A stretch of 64,000 nt of DNA from Nodularia spumigena CCY9414 (GCF_000340565.2 NZ_CP007203.1:1947545-2011544); one strand, 5' to 3'; numbered from the stretch's first letter, positions 9,217 through 17,886 are shown. Notes: generated by a model from the sequence alone, not told the origin. Numbers and translations: made by a program.

Positions 9217-9690
9217 ATGCAACCTAGCACTACCCCCAAAACCACCCTTGTAGCCGGAAACCTGCGTTGTGTCCATCATATTGCGCTCAACGTCCAGGAT
9301 ATGCAAGCTTCTCGGTACTTTTACGGTACTGTTTTAGGTTTGCATGAACTGACAGGGGATGAAGTTCCAGCCACTTTAATAGAACTGGTGAATACAGGAA
9401 AAGTCGCCAATTTTGTTACCCCCGATGGGACAATTTTAGACTTATTTTGGGAACCGGAATTATCACCACCAGATCCCAATCCCGAAAAGACTTTTACTAG
9501 AGCATACCATCTGGCCTTTGATATAGATCCGCGATTATTTGAGTCAGCTGTGGCAGTACTCAAAGAAAATGAGATTGCGATCGCACATGGTCCAGTTACA
9601 CGCCCTACAGGTAAAGGCGTATACTTTTATGATCCAGATGGCTTGATGCTCGAAATTCGTTGCAATCCAGAACAAGAAATCAATAAATAA
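9217..9690 (+). CDS. VOC superfamily (glyoxalase/dioxygenase fold) protein
   Basis: A 157-residue protein with two beta-alpha-beta-beta-beta modules. The first has CVHHIALNVQDMQASRYFYGTVLG and the second has AYHLAFDIDPRLFESAV, ending FYDPDGLMLEIR. Histidines in HHIALNV and YHLAF and Glu in LMLEIR sit at the usual metal-ligand positions. The family includes glyoxalase I, fosfomycin-resistance and ring-cleavage enzymes, and I cannot choose between them. It follows the second cytochrome gene with a 130-bp gap, so co-transcription is possible but unproven. Confidence 0.8.
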   Translation: MQPSTTPKTTLVAGNLRCVHHIALNVQDMQASRYFYGTVLGLHELTGDEVPATLIELVNTGKVANFVTPDGTILDLFWEPELSPPDPNPEKTFTRAYHLAFDIDPRLFESAVAVLKENEIAIAHGPVTRPTGKGVYFYDPDGLMLEIRCNPEQEINK

Positions 9691-9898
9691 CAAGTACAGC
9701 ATCTTTTGCTTGTTCGATCCTACCGGAGATCAAACCAACAGGGTTATTAATTTCGTGTGCTATCCCTGCAATTAAATTCCCCAAAGAAGACATTTTTTCA
9801 CGTTGCATAAGTTGTATTTGTACTTCTTGCAAATCTTTCAAAGATTGTTTTAATTGTCTGGTTTTATCTTGTTTTCTGGTACATATAGCAACCGCCAA
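9680..9898 (-). pseudogene. Histidine kinase fragment (membrane end, coiled coil and H-box only)
   Basis: Reverse-strand frame with REKMSSLGNLIAGIAHEINNPVG, the HisKA phosphoacceptor motif, preceded by a coiled-coil stretch TRQLKQSLKDLQEVQIQLMQ. It ends abruptly after NNPVG with unrelated residues and lacks all ATP-binding (HATPase) motifs. It overlaps the 3' end of the VOC gene by 11 bp. This is a broken sensor-kinase gene. Together with the receiver fragment at 8454 on the other strand, it may derive from one hybrid kinase scattered by rearrangement, which is inference. Confidence 0.75.
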
Positions 9899-9957
9899 GG
9901 AAATTAGGACATAAACTGATCATAAAAGTTAGACACCGAAAGGTTTTTACCCTACGG

Positions 9958-9977
9958 ACCACGGACCACGGACCACT
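9958..9977 (+). repeat. STRR (ACGGACC)n
   Basis: Tandem CGGACCA units, one of the heptanucleotide families typical of heterocystous cyanobacteria. Confidence 0.6.
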
Positions 9978-10013
9978 CCCCAGCTATAAATAAGCATTCT
10001 TGCAAAAGCTATC

Positions 10014-10080
10014 ATAGATATCATTCAAGGAAGAAGGCGGGTAGGATACCCGCCCCACAATATGACTAAACCCGCACGTA
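10014..10080 (-). repeat. Inverted relative of the 1498-1590 element
   Basis: The reverse complement carries GCGGGTTTAGTCATATTG, the GGGGCGGGTATCCTACCCGCC hairpin and TGAATGATATCTA, matching 1500-1566 with a few substitutions. Both copies lie outside genes. Confidence 0.65.
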
Positions 10081-10098
10081 TTACTTAATCCTCAATCC

Positions 10099-10884
10099 CT
10101 AATGATGCGATGAGCGAAATATATGGCTATGTTCTGGATGATATAATCGCGATCGCCTTTGGCCGGACTTAGACCATAGCTCTTTTGTCTGTGAAAGTGC
10201 TGGACTAATTAGGTAAAGTGTGGTACGCATTAAGTTTTCTTCCTGGGTACATTTTGCCATTTCGTTCAGGGGGACAACCATGATTTTTTCGTCAGGCCAT
10301 CCAATGCGAAAGCAAATGGCTATGGGGGTATCGGCTGGGTAATGTTCTAGGAGTTTAGCTTGGGCGTTTTCAATGTGGCGCGCACTCAGGTAGAGACAAA
10401 GACTAGCCTGATGTGCCGCGAGGGTGGCTAATTCTTCACTGGCTGGGACTTCTGTTCGTCCACTAATGCGGGTGAGGATAATGGTTTGCACTAAACCGGG
10501 GACAGTTAATTCTATTTTGAGTTTGGCGGCTGCGGCTTGAAAGGCGCTAATACCTGGTATAACTTCAAAGGGAATATTGGCTGCGGCTAAGAGTTGCATT
10601 TGCTCATGAATAGCGCTGTAAAGACTAGGATCACCCGAATGGAGACGAATCACAGATTTATGCGATCGCACTCGTTCCATCATCAGCTCTATAATCTCTT
10701 CTAAAGTCTTATTTGCCGTAGGAATAATTTCTGCATCTTCTCGGCATAAATGCAAAATCTCTTCTGGTATTAAAGAGTCAGCAAATAAAATCACATCCCC
10801 ATTAGCCAGCAGTTTTTGAGCTTTCACCGTTAATAATTCAGGGTCTCCGGGGCCTGCTCCCACAATGTAAACGGCTGAATTCAT
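10099..10884 (-). CDS. cobM: Precorrin-4 C11-methyltransferase (CobM/CbiF)
   Basis: SAM-dependent methyltransferase of corrin ring biosynthesis. The SAM-binding signature VYIVGAGPGDPELLTVKA opens the protein. RLHSGDPSLYSAIHEQM and the EVIPGISAFQAAAA motif follow, all diagnostic of the tetrapyrrole methylase superfamily and close to CobM. The frame extends to 10905, but MNSAVYIVGAG (ATG at 10884) matches the usual start. The C-terminus is rich in Ser, Arg and His (RSRLYHPEHSHIFRSSHH) and extends past the conserved domain. With cobD at 42446 it shows that the strain makes a corrinoid. Confidence 0.93.
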   Translation of the reverse strand: MNSAVYIVGAGPGDPELLTVKAQKLLANGDVILFADSLIPEEILHLCREDAEIIPTANKTLEEIIELMMERVRSHKSVIRLHSGDPSLYSAIHEQMQLLAAANIPFEVIPGISAFQAAAAKLKIELTVPGLVQTIILTRISGRTEVPASEELATLAAHQASLCLYLSARHIENAQAKLLEHYPADTPIAICFRIGWPDEKIMVVPLNEMAKCTQEENLMRTTLYLISPALSQTKELWSKSGQRRSRLYHPEHSHIFRSSHH

Positions 10885-10977
10885 AATACTGAGATTACTT
10901 TTCATACAAAATTATTGAGATTATTTACGTAATTTTCCATCAATATAAATTCTCAACAGATATTTTTGGGGATTTTT

Positions 10978-11006
10978 TTGAGTAAGTTCCGGATTAACCC
11001 TATATT
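10978..11006 (+). promoter_or_regulatory. Candidate promoter for an intergenic small RNA
   Basis: TTGAGT at 10978-10983 and TATATT at 11001-11006 are separated by 17 bp, a good sigma-70 layout. The pair points at the orphan terminator at 11043-11077. No coding region lies downstream on this strand. Confidence 0.45.
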
Positions 11007-11011
11007 TCTCG

Positions 11012-11072
11012 TAGAGATGAATGGTAGATGCACCCTGGTTAAGCCCTAGAGAATACTCTGGGGCATTTTTTA
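11012..11072 (+). ncRNA. Candidate small RNA, about 60 nt, in the cobM-lgt gap
   Basis: A forward-strand segment bounded by a promoter-like pair and a strong intrinsic terminator, while both flanking genes run the other way. It has no ORF. Size and layout are like short cyanobacterial regulatory RNAs such as NsiR4, but I cannot identify it from memory and the homology is unverified. Confidence 0.45.
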
Positions 11073-11077
11073 TTTTT
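11043..11077 (+). terminator. Rho-independent terminator, orphan orientation
   Basis: Stem GCCCTAGAG/CTCTGGGGC (9 pairs including one G-U) with an AATA loop, followed by ATTTTTTATTTTT on the forward strand. Neither neighbouring gene is on this strand. Confidence 0.7.
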
Positions 11078-11141
11078 GGGTATAGCAACGGACAGAGCGC
11101 TTAGAATATGACAAAATTCTAAAACTAATTCACAGCAAGCA

Positions 11142-11187
11142 TTTGACTTTTGACTTTTGACTTTTGACTTTTGACTTTTGACTTTTG
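11142..11187 (+). repeat. STRR (TTGACTT)n abutting lgt stop
   Basis: Six tandem TTTGACT units run up to the lgt stop codon. The repeat-like TCATCCTCTCAT inside the gene end encodes the last residues (ADERMRG). Confidence 0.85.
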
Positions 11188-12063
11188 TCATCCCCTCATC
11201 CTCTCATCTGCATTTGGTGGCGAAACTACATCGGGTAAAGGGCGTTTAAGTAAATAAAGCCAAGCTAACCCAGCTAAACCCACAAGAATACCGCTTAAAC
11301 TCACAACTTGTGCAATGCGAAGCGGCCCCAACATTAAGCTATCAATGCGAAAACCTTCAATCCACAGGCGGCCGAAGCTGTAAGCTACTAAATAAGCTAA
11401 AAATAGCGTACCTAAGCGCAAGCGTGGCTTCCCAGATAAACCCCGAAAAAATAAAGCCATGAGCAAAGCGAATACAATTAAATTCCACAGCGATTCGTAG
11501 AGGAATGTGGGATGGAAGTATTCAAAATTAGCTAAGGTTGGAGGACGGTTTTGTAGTGGTATATATAGCTTCCAAGGTAAATTTGTCGGACGACCAAAAG
11601 CTTCGGAGTTAAAGAAATTTCCCCAACGTCCAATTGCTTGTCCTAAAATCAGCGAAGGCGCGACTAAATCAGTCAGTTGCCAAAAAGACACCTGATTGAC
11701 TTTGGCAAAGATTAATGCTGCTAAAGTACCACCAATAATCGCCCCGTGAATGGCAATTCCTCCTTGCCAAATCGCAATTATCCGTTCTGGATGCTGGGAA
11801 TATTCTGACCATTGAAATAAAACATAATACAGCCTGGCTGCGGGAATCGCCCCAATTACCAGCCAAATTGATAAATCACTGACCAATTCTGGGTTAACAT
11901 TACGGCGCTTTGCCAGATACTGGGAAAGGCTAACACCGATTAATACTGCTGTAGCAATTAACAAGCCATACCAACGGATAGTTATTGGTCCTATCTCGAC
12001 GATAACCGGGCCAGGAGAGGTGAATTGAAACGCTAAAGGCAAAGTGGATATATCCAGTACCAT
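11188..12063 (-). CDS. lgt: Prolipoprotein diacylglyceryl transferase
   Basis: Inner-membrane enzyme that adds diacylglycerol to the lipobox cysteine of prelipoproteins. At 291 aa it has about seven hydrophobic helices, the family signature [17 protein letters not shown] (centre of the protein), IHGAIIGG and the C-terminal [10 protein letters not shown] block. The start [19 protein letters not shown] is the usual cyanobacterial form. A substrate in this window is the sugar-binding lipoprotein at 34984. The extreme C-terminus is repeat-derived. Confidence 0.95.
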   Translation of the reverse strand: MVLDISTLPLAFQFTSPGPVIVEIGPITIRWYGLLIATAVLIGVSLSQYLAKRRNVNPELVSDLSIWLVIGAIPAARLYYVLFQWSEYSQHPERIIAIWQGGIAIHGAIIGGTLAALIFAKVNQVSFWQLTDLVAPSLILGQAIGRWGNFFNSEAFGRPTNLPWKLYIPLQNRPPTLANFEYFHPTFLYESLWNLIVFALLMALFFRGLSGKPRLRLGTLFLAYLVAYSFGRLWIEGFRIDSLMLGPLRIAQVVSLSGILVGLAGLAWLYLLKRPLPDVVSPPNADERMRG

Positions 12064-12125
12064 GTAAAATTACCTTTTTAACTAGATTTTTAAGCTTTAC
12101 AGCAATTAAAGCAAATTTTGCTGCG

Positions 12126-12178
12126 AGTGGGGAATTGGGAGTGGGGAGTGGGGAGTGTGGGAATTGGGAATTGGGAAT
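12126..12178 (+). repeat. STRR (GGGGAGT / GGGAATT)n
   Basis: Interleaved GGGGAGT and GGGAATT heptamers in the divergent lgt-coaD gap. No ORF crosses it that I would support. Confidence 0.8.
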
Positions 12179-12241
12179 CACTAATACTGGATACTTAATG
12201 CTTTATACTTACTGAAGTAGCTTTGGTGCATTGAAAATTTT

Positions 12242-12793
12242 GTGATTGCTATTTATCCTGGCAGCTTTGACCCTATTACTTTAGGTCACCTTGATATCAT
12301 TCAGCGTGGTAGTCGGCTGTTTGACTTGGTGATTGTTGCTGTACTGCGGAATCCTCACAAAATACCTCTGTTTACTGTGCAGGAAAGATTGGATCAGATT
12401 CGCCGCACTACTCAACATCTGTCTAATGTGGAAGTAGACGGTTTTGACGGTCTGACTGTGAATTATGCCCAACAACGACAAGCAGAGGTTTTGTTACGGG
12501 GTTTACGGGCAATTTCTGACTTTGAAGTTGAGCTGCAAATGGCTCATACCAATAAAACTATTTCCACTCAAATAGAAACAGTTTTTCTTGCCACATCGAA
12601 TGAGTATAGTTTTTTAAGTAGTAGTGTGGTAAAAGAGATTGCAAGGTTTGGTGGATCTGTTGATCATCTCGTTCCCGAAGAAATTGCCCTAGATATATAC
12701 AAATGCTACAATCACACATCTCCAATGGCCAACCCAACAACAACGGAAGCTATCCCCCTAGTGAAGAGTATTCCAACGGAACGGGAAGCGTAA
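12242..12793 (+). CDS. coaD: Phosphopantetheine adenylyltransferase
   Basis: Fourth step of CoA synthesis: 4'-phosphopantetheine plus ATP gives dephospho-CoA. GTG start. The nucleotidyltransferase motif [10 protein letters not shown] (residues 7-16) and the later [13 protein letters not shown] and [15 protein letters not shown] blocks are all conserved. The homologous core ends near residue 160. The remaining 20 or so residues ([13 protein letters not shown] and on) lie in the 91-bp overlap with the next gene and have low complexity. This suggests the stop has drifted into the downstream coding region. Confidence 0.94.
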   Translation: MIAIYPGSFDPITLGHLDIIQRGSRLFDLVIVAVLRNPHKIPLFTVQERLDQIRRTTQHLSNVEVDGFDGLTVNYAQQRQAEVLLRGLRAISDFEVELQMAHTNKTISTQIETVFLATSNEYSFLSSSVVKEIARFGGSVDHLVPEEIALDIYKCYNHTSPMANPTTTEAIPLVKSIPTEREA

Positions 12794-13371
12794 ATATCCT
12801 CCAGGAACTGAATGTTTTAGAGGATTTAATTCTCTATGGTTTTCGTGTTCCTTTGATTGGACGCACTCTTGTTGATGAGGATAAGTTAATCGAACAGATT
12901 GATTTTATTCGGGTTTCTTTACCAGCGATTTTTCAGGAAGCAGCTCTGGTTCTGCAACAAAAGAATGATGTTTTGCTCGAAGCTGAAGAATATGGACAGC
13001 AAGTAATTTCGGCTGCCCAAGCTAAACGAGCGCAAATTTTAGCCCAGAGTGATATTATCAGACAGGTAGAACAGGAAGCTGAACAGTTGCGGCGACAAGT
13101 TCAGGAGGAGTGTGAGGCGATGATGCAAGCTACTCTGACTGAAATTGACCAAAAGCGGCGTAGTTGTCAAGAGGAGTTGGAGGAAATGCGACAAACTGCG
13201 ATCGCACAAGCTCAAACTATTGAAAATGGCGCTGATGAATACGCTGATAGTGTGTTGGATGGTATCGAACAAGACTTGAAGGATATGTTACGTATTATTA
13301 CAAATGGGCGGCAACAATTACGACCAGATGTGACTTCACAGCGTAATTCTCCACCTCCTAAGAAAAAGTAG
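12703..13371 (+). CDS. Coiled-coil protein, DivIVA / ATP-synthase-b-like
   Basis: A 222-aa soluble protein. After a polar N-terminus comes the conserved block [19 protein letters not shown] (about 35-55), then a long heptad-rich coiled coil (80-200, [21 protein letters not shown] and on) and a basic tail PPPKKK. Such proteins sit next to coaD in other cyanobacteria and are annotated as DivIVA-domain or hypothetical. The function is unknown, with a scaffold or cell-division role inferred only from the coiled coil. Its start lies 91 bp inside coaD, and no later in-frame ATG precedes the conserved block. Confidence 0.75.
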   Translation: MLQSHISNGQPNNNGSYPPSEEYSNGTGSVNILQELNVLEDLILYGFRVPLIGRTLVDEDKLIEQIDFIRVSLPAIFQEAALVLQQKNDVLLEAEEYGQQVISAAQAKRAQILAQSDIIRQVEQEAEQLRRQVQEECEAMMQATLTEIDQKRRSCQEELEEMRQTAIAQAQTIENGADEYADSVLDGIEQDLKDMLRIITNGRQQLRPDVTSQRNSPPPKKK

Positions 13372-13424
13372 TTTTGAGAAGCGAAGAAATCGGTCATCAA
13401 TTAACCTAGTCATTTGTTCGTAGT

Positions 13425-13450
13425 GAGTGCTTTAGCGCTCAATTTCATCT
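13425..13450 (+). terminator. Hairpin GAGTGC-TTTA-GCGCTC downstream of coaD operon
   Basis: A 6-bp stem (one G-T pair) with a TTTA loop, followed by an AT-rich TTTCATCTTTT. It could end the coaD/coiled-coil transcript, though the U tract is imperfect. Confidence 0.4.
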
Positions 13451-13582
13451 TTTAAAAGGTAAGGAAACATTTTTTGTTTGTTTACTTCTATTTGCTAATA
13501 TTTATACTAAACGGTTTAGTTCATAATTTTGTTTACACACCCCCGATTTTACACCTACTGGTTGACGCAAAACAGCACCAGA

Positions 13583-14929
13583 TTACAAGGTGTAAGTGAA
13601 ATTATTAACCAACATCCCCGGAACCAAACTACCTCCCAAGTCTCGACTTTCATAGGTTCCGACTTCGGGGATAAATTCCTGAAAATTGGTGAATTCTACG
13701 AGATTATCTCCCCAGAAGCGATAGAGGCTTTCATCAAAGCGTAAGTTTTCTATGGGGGCGATGATTTCACCGTTTTCTACCCAAAAGCAAGCATAACGAG
13801 TCATACCTGTAATTCTACCAGTGGGGCGATCGCTCCAGTTCAAGTAATGCAAGTTCGATATATATAGTCCTGTATCTAAACTCTGCAAAATCTCCTCAAA
13901 ACCTAAATTCCCCGGACTGATTTCCGGCGCGCGTAAAGTTTCGGAACTATTCGCACCGTTGGCTGCTTTGCCATATTCCTTCGCCGTGCGAGAATTAACT
14001 AGAGTATTGACTAAAATCCCCTTTTCAATTATAGGTAATTCCGGGGCTACCATTTCCCCCAATTGATTAAATCTTGGTACAAACCCCTGTTGAAAGTTTT
14101 CCTTTAAACTAAACTGGGGCGAAAGTTGTTTTTCTTGGCGTGATAGCATCGCCAAAGCACTGTTTCCCTGTTGTAAATCAGCTTCACTCACAGCAGACCA
14201 AGAAAGCATCCCCAATAAATCCGCCACAGCCGCAGGTGCAAAATAAGTTTTATACTGTCCTCGTGTTAATTGTTTCGCGGGACGGGAAAGTAATTCCAGT
14301 TGGGTTTTCGCTTCGTTTATCTTGGCCATGTAAGCAGCTTCATCCCAATTACTCCCCGCAAATATACCTTTAACTGCTTGTCCACAGTTATCAAACAAAG
14401 AATAATCTAAGGTAAAAGTATCAGTTGCAAACCAGTGTTTTTGACCCTGAGAATCACCATAAGCTTTAATTACAATTCCACCCGCATACATCCCGGTAAA
14501 ATCTAATTCAGCTACCAGTTCTAATAAAGTTGGTACTACTGATTCTGCTGCTAATAATTCCCCTGAGTTTATTTCTCGACTGGTATTATTTCCTGATGGT
14601 AAAACTAAATAAGGGTCTATTGGTAATAGTATAAGTTCTTGGCGGAGTTCGAGTAAAGCTGTGTATGCTGTTTGCCAATCTATTTGCCAATTTCCAGTGA
14701 AGGGAAAGGAGCGAAAGCTGCTGCGCTGGTCTTCCATTAAGGTTAGTTCTATGGAACCATCTGCAACTAATCCTGTTTGTCTCACTTTCCCATGATTGAA
14801 GCGGGTAAATTGGCTTTGTTCGCTGCTAAGTTTGAGGGTGAATTGTTCGGTTTCGGTTTTTTTAATGAGTAGGGTTTCTATTAGTTGATTAAAGCTGATT
14901 TCTAAGGTAGATAATTCTGTTAGTTTCAT
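13583..14929 (-). CDS. pmbA: PmbA/TldE-like protein of the TldD/PmbA family
   Basis: A 448-aa TldD/PmbA (U62-type) family protein. It has the family N-terminal domain and C-terminal RVNS-like blocks (GILVNTLVNSRTAKEYG, SLDTGLYISNLHYLN, GEIIAPIENLRFDESLYRF) but lacks the HExxxH zinc site. In the best-studied pair, TldE/PmbA is the non-metal partner of the TldD protease. Here the candidate partner is the adjacent tldD at 15066, same strand, separated by 136 bp of repeats. The pair is known to process peptides such as microcin and to degrade antitoxin in Escherichia coli. The cyanobacterial substrate is unknown. Confidence 0.85.
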   Translation of the reverse strand: MKLTELSTLEISFNQLIETLLIKKTETEQFTLKLSSEQSQFTRFNHGKVRQTGLVADGSIELTLMEDQRSSFRSFPFTGNWQIDWQTAYTALLELRQELILLPIDPYLVLPSGNNTSREINSGELLAAESVVPTLLELVAELDFTGMYAGGIVIKAYGDSQGQKHWFATDTFTLDYSLFDNCGQAVKGIFAGSNWDEAAYMAKINEAKTQLELLSRPAKQLTRGQYKTYFAPAAVADLLGMLSWSAVSEADLQQGNSALAMLSRQEKQLSPQFSLKENFQQGFVPRFNQLGEMVAPELPIIEKGILVNTLVNSRTAKEYGKAANGANSSETLRAPEISPGNLGFEEILQSLDTGLYISNLHYLNWSDRPTGRITGMTRYACFWVENGEIIAPIENLRFDESLYRFWGDNLVEFTNFQEFIPEVGTYESRDLGGSLVPGMLVNNFTYTL

Positions 14930-14938
14930 GATGAGGAC

Positions 14939-14976
14939 TGGGGAGTGGGGAGTGGGGAGTGGGGAGGTGTGGGGAG
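14939..14976 (+). repeat. STRR (GGGGAGT)n
   Basis: Tandem GGGGAGT heptamers just upstream of pmbA, leading straight into the 96-bp inverted repeat. Confidence 0.85.
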
Positions 14977-15066
14977 TAAAGAATTTTGGATTTTGGATTT
15001 GCGATTTTAGATTGCAGTCTAATCCAAAATTTAAAATCTAAAATCTAAAATTGATTGACCAATGAC
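14971..15066 (+). repeat. Left arm of a perfect 96-bp inverted repeat around tldD and the permease
   Basis: Compared base by base, 14971-15066 is the exact reverse complement of 17791-17886. It consists of GATTTTGGATTTGCG-type and TAAAATCTAAAATCT STRR-like units. The last base touches the tldD stop codon (15066-15068). Confidence 0.93.
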
Positions 15067-16505
15067 TAATGACCACCACCAAAGACTTCGACGTTAGCAA
15101 ATACGCAAACTGGTGAACCGTGTCCTACCCAAATGGCTTGGTTGGGTTCGCCTTTTCCACACATGGCTGTACCATACATTTCCCAGTTGTCATTATTCCC
15201 TACTTGGGTAAGGCTTTGCCAAAATTCTGGGGTGGTGGCTCGATAGTTGGGATTTTTTAGGGTTTTGGTGAGTTTACCGTTTTCGATTAATTTGGCGTAT
15301 TCACAACCAAATTGAAATTTATAACGCTGGTCGTCTATTGACCAAGAGCGATTTGATTCCATGTAAACGCCGTGTTCAATTCCGCCAATCATTTCTTCTA
15401 GGGTGGCGTTTCCTGGTTCTAGGTTTAAATTCGCCATGCGGTCGATGGGGGGACGATTCCATGAGGATGCACGGGCGCAAGCTACCCCTGATATCCCGGC
15501 TCTGGCTTGGCTTTCTAGGCTGCCTAAACCTCTTTGTAATACCCCTGCTTTAATGACATACTCTCGTGTCGCCACTGCCCCTGTATCATCAAATCCGTAG
15601 CTGGCAAATTGACCGGGTACTGTGGGGTCAAAGGTGATGTTCATCAGTGGTGAACCATAGACTAGGTTCCCAAAGTCGCTGGTTTTCACGAAGCTACCGC
15701 CGGCGTAGTTGCGCTCGTCTCCTAAAATTCGGTCAATTTCTAGGGGATGTCCGACGCTTTCGTGAATTTGCAGCATCATTTGGTCTGGTGCTAAAACTAA
15801 ATCTGTGCGGGTGTTGGGACATTCTGCGGCTGTTAAAAGTTCTATGGCTTGTTCTCCAACTTGCTGGACTCGCGGCCATAATTGGTCTTGTTTTAATAGT
15901 TCCCATCCGCCTTGATAACAGTGTGCTTGCCAACCATTATTACTGCGTTGTTGGACTACTGTACCATCTTGAGCGATCGCCCCATAATGTGTTCCTAATG
16001 AGACTATCTTTTGATAGACTTCTGAGCCGTTGCTGCTGACAAACCAAGTTTCTCTTTCGCTGGTGCTGGCGCTGGCTGAGGTTTGCACTATTTTGTCGTC
16101 AACTTTCATGGTTTGACACACACGCATCAGCAAATGGTTGATTTCACCAGGGCTGAGTGTATCAAATGGCTGTGAAATGGGTGAGTTATATTCTCCTACG
16201 ACTTTGGGGCGTTGACTTTCTTGAAAGGGATATATCCACCATTTGCTAGCTGCTAGGGCTTGTTTATAAGCTGTTTGGGCTGCTGCTTGTAGTGATGGTA
16301 ATTCTAGAGAGTTTGTGGCTGCATAACCAAGACAACCATTGACTAAAACTTCTAGCATCGCCCCCATTGTGGAGGTTTTACCGTTGATTTGGGGTAAGCC
16401 ATCCCGAACATGACGAGTTGAGGTATTTTTTTTGACGGCTCTAATGCCAATCCAATCAGCCGGAATATCGATATTAGCGATCGCTTGTGTAAGTTCAGTC
16501 CACAT
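15066..16505 (-). CDS. tldD: TldD metalloprotease
   Basis: A 479-aa protein containing HESVGHPLEIDRILGDE near residue 249, the HExxxH zinc motif that marks the catalytic TldD member. Other family blocks are YAGGSFVKTSDFGNLVYGSP, FDDTGAVATREYVIKAGVL and the C-terminal GTAMCGKGEPNQAIWVGHGSP. It probably works as a heterodimer with the PmbA-like neighbour downstream. The final His-stop (GGGH) is encoded where the STRR begins, so the stop codon lies on the border of the inverted repeat. ATG start at 16505 with no obvious Shine-Dalgarno. Confidence 0.93.
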   Translation of the reverse strand: MWTELTQAIANIDIPADWIGIRAVKKNTSTRHVRDGLPQINGKTSTMGAMLEVLVNGCLGYAATNSLELPSLQAAAQTAYKQALAASKWWIYPFQESQRPKVVGEYNSPISQPFDTLSPGEINHLLMRVCQTMKVDDKIVQTSASASTSERETWFVSSNGSEVYQKIVSLGTHYGAIAQDGTVVQQRSNNGWQAHCYQGGWELLKQDQLWPRVQQVGEQAIELLTAAECPNTRTDLVLAPDQMMLQIHESVGHPLEIDRILGDERNYAGGSFVKTSDFGNLVYGSPLMNITFDPTVPGQFASYGFDDTGAVATREYVIKAGVLQRGLGSLESQARAGISGVACARASSWNRPPIDRMANLNLEPGNATLEEMIGGIEHGVYMESNRSWSIDDQRYKFQFGCEYAKLIENGKLTKTLKNPNYRATTPEFWQSLTQVGNNDNWEMYGTAMCGKGEPNQAIWVGHGSPVCVFANVEVFGGGH

Positions 16506-16584
16506 ATTTATAGTAAAATTATTATCTATAGTACAAAATTACGTATTTGTCAACTTATTGCATTGATTGCAAACACCGAGAAGC

Positions 16585-16617
16585 CCAGATCCCGCACTTC
16601 TTAGAGAAATCGGGGAT
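16585..16617. repeat. Degenerate CCCGACTTCTT..AAGTCGGGG hairpin
   Basis: CCCGCACTTCT and AGAAATCGGGG form an imperfect stem, followed by TATATTTTTTT. It lies between permease and tldD. It points forward, away from both genes, so it is a dispersed repeat rather than their terminator. Confidence 0.4.
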
Positions 16618-16643
16618 ATATTTTTTTGAGTATAAAAATTAAC

Positions 16644-17795
16644 TTATTTTTCCACACTTTGAGAAACACCATCGGATATATTACCTGAATCTGATGTTGG
16701 TTGATTATCTGAGTTTAAAGGTAATTTGTAAATAGCGGATTTTTCTTCATTTAACAATTTTGGCTGTAAATAGAGATTTTCCACAAGTACACCAACACCA
16801 GCTACCCAAGGGGGGACAATGACAGCGCCAATAATGCCTAAAACTTGGGTTCCTCCCAGCACTGCTAAAAGTTGATATAAAGGACGGACTCGCACTGAAG
16901 AACCTACCAGTAACGGGTCAAGTACATAAGTTTCTAAATTTTGGATTAACACAAATAACAGCAATACCCAGAGAAAAGTCAAGCCACTTTGAGGAATTGC
17001 GACAATTAAAGCCGGAACAGCCCCTAATACTGGACCGACAAAGGGAATTAAGTTGGTAAACCCAGCAATTACGCCCAGTGCTAAGGCAAATTCTGATAGT
17101 CCCAAAATTCTCAAACCCAAAGTAATCACAACCCCTAAAATTGCGGAAACTAAAACTCGTCCTTGAATATATCCCCCCATGCGGCGAGAAATCGGGATAA
17201 CTTGGTCGGCTAGACGTTCATCCCACGGTTGGGGAAACAAACTCACCAAACCTTTAATTAAGTTTTTACTTCCAGCTACCATATAGCCGGACATTACCAA
17301 GGCTAAAATCAAGTTTACTACGCCGCCAATAAAGCCACGAGTAAAGCCGAAGGAACGCACAACTAACTGCTGACTAGAACGAAATAACCAATTTGTTAGT
17401 GATTGAATATCAAAGAATTCTTCTACTGACTCGATTTGAGTGATTCCCAATCGGAAGGCGAAATTTTCCGCCGCAATTAACAAATTATCTAAATAAATGG
17501 GCAGTTTACTAGCTAATCGCTGAATTTGCTCTGAAACAGATGGTCCAATGATTAAACCTGCGCCAATTAAACCAAAAATTAGGCTAAGATACACGACTAT
17601 TACACCTAGCCAACGGGGAAGATGCAATTTTTCGGCGGCGTTTACTAAGGGCGCGATCGCAGCTGCTATGACTACAGCTATCATTAGAGTTAATATCAAG
17701 CTGCGTAATTGCCACAGTAAGACTACAAAAAAGAAAACGGCGACAATTAGCAAGAGGTCAGCTAAGGAAATAGATTTACGCTGGTCATTGGTCAT
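16644..17795 (-). CDS. AI-2E family (PerM/YdiK-type) membrane transporter
   Basis: A 383-aa polytopic protein with two N-terminal helices (LLLIVAVFFFVVLLW, LILTLMIAVVIAAAIAPLV) and a soluble loop. The family C-terminal core follows, with GYIQGRVLVSAILGVVITL, GFTNLIPFVGPVLGAVPAL and LLVGSSVRVRPLYQLLAVLGG. The substrate is unknown. Members are annotated for autoinducer-2 export or Na+/H+ exchange, but neither can be inferred here. The first residues MTND come from the STRR GTCATTGGTCATTGGTC, so the start codon lies inside the right arm of the 96-bp inverted repeat. Conserved sequence begins around residue 8. Confidence 0.88.
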   Translation of the reverse strand: MTNDQRKSISLADLLLIVAVFFFVVLLWQLRSLILTLMIAVVIAAAIAPLVNAAEKLHLPRWLGVIVVYLSLIFGLIGAGLIIGPSVSEQIQRLASKLPIYLDNLLIAAENFAFRLGITQIESVEEFFDIQSLTNWLFRSSQQLVVRSFGFTRGFIGGVVNLILALVMSGYMVAGSKNLIKGLVSLFPQPWDERLADQVIPISRRMGGYIQGRVLVSAILGVVITLGLRILGLSEFALALGVIAGFTNLIPFVGPVLGAVPALIVAIPQSGLTFLWVLLLFVLIQNLETYVLDPLLVGSSVRVRPLYQLLAVLGGTQVLGIIGAVIVPPWVAGVGVLVENLYLQPKLLNEEKSAIYKLPLNSDNQPTSDSGNISDGVSQSVEK

Positions 17796-17886
17796 TGGTC
17801 AATCAATTTTAGATTTTAGATTTTAAATTTTGGATTAGACTGCAATCTAAAATCGCAAATCCAAAATCCAAAATTCTTTACTCCCC
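17791..17886 (-). repeat. Right arm of the perfect 96-bp inverted repeat
   Basis: Exact reverse complement of 14971-15066. It contains the permease start codon (17793-17795) and is followed by GGGGAGTG heptamers in the cysS-permease gap, mirroring the left side. Confidence 0.93.
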
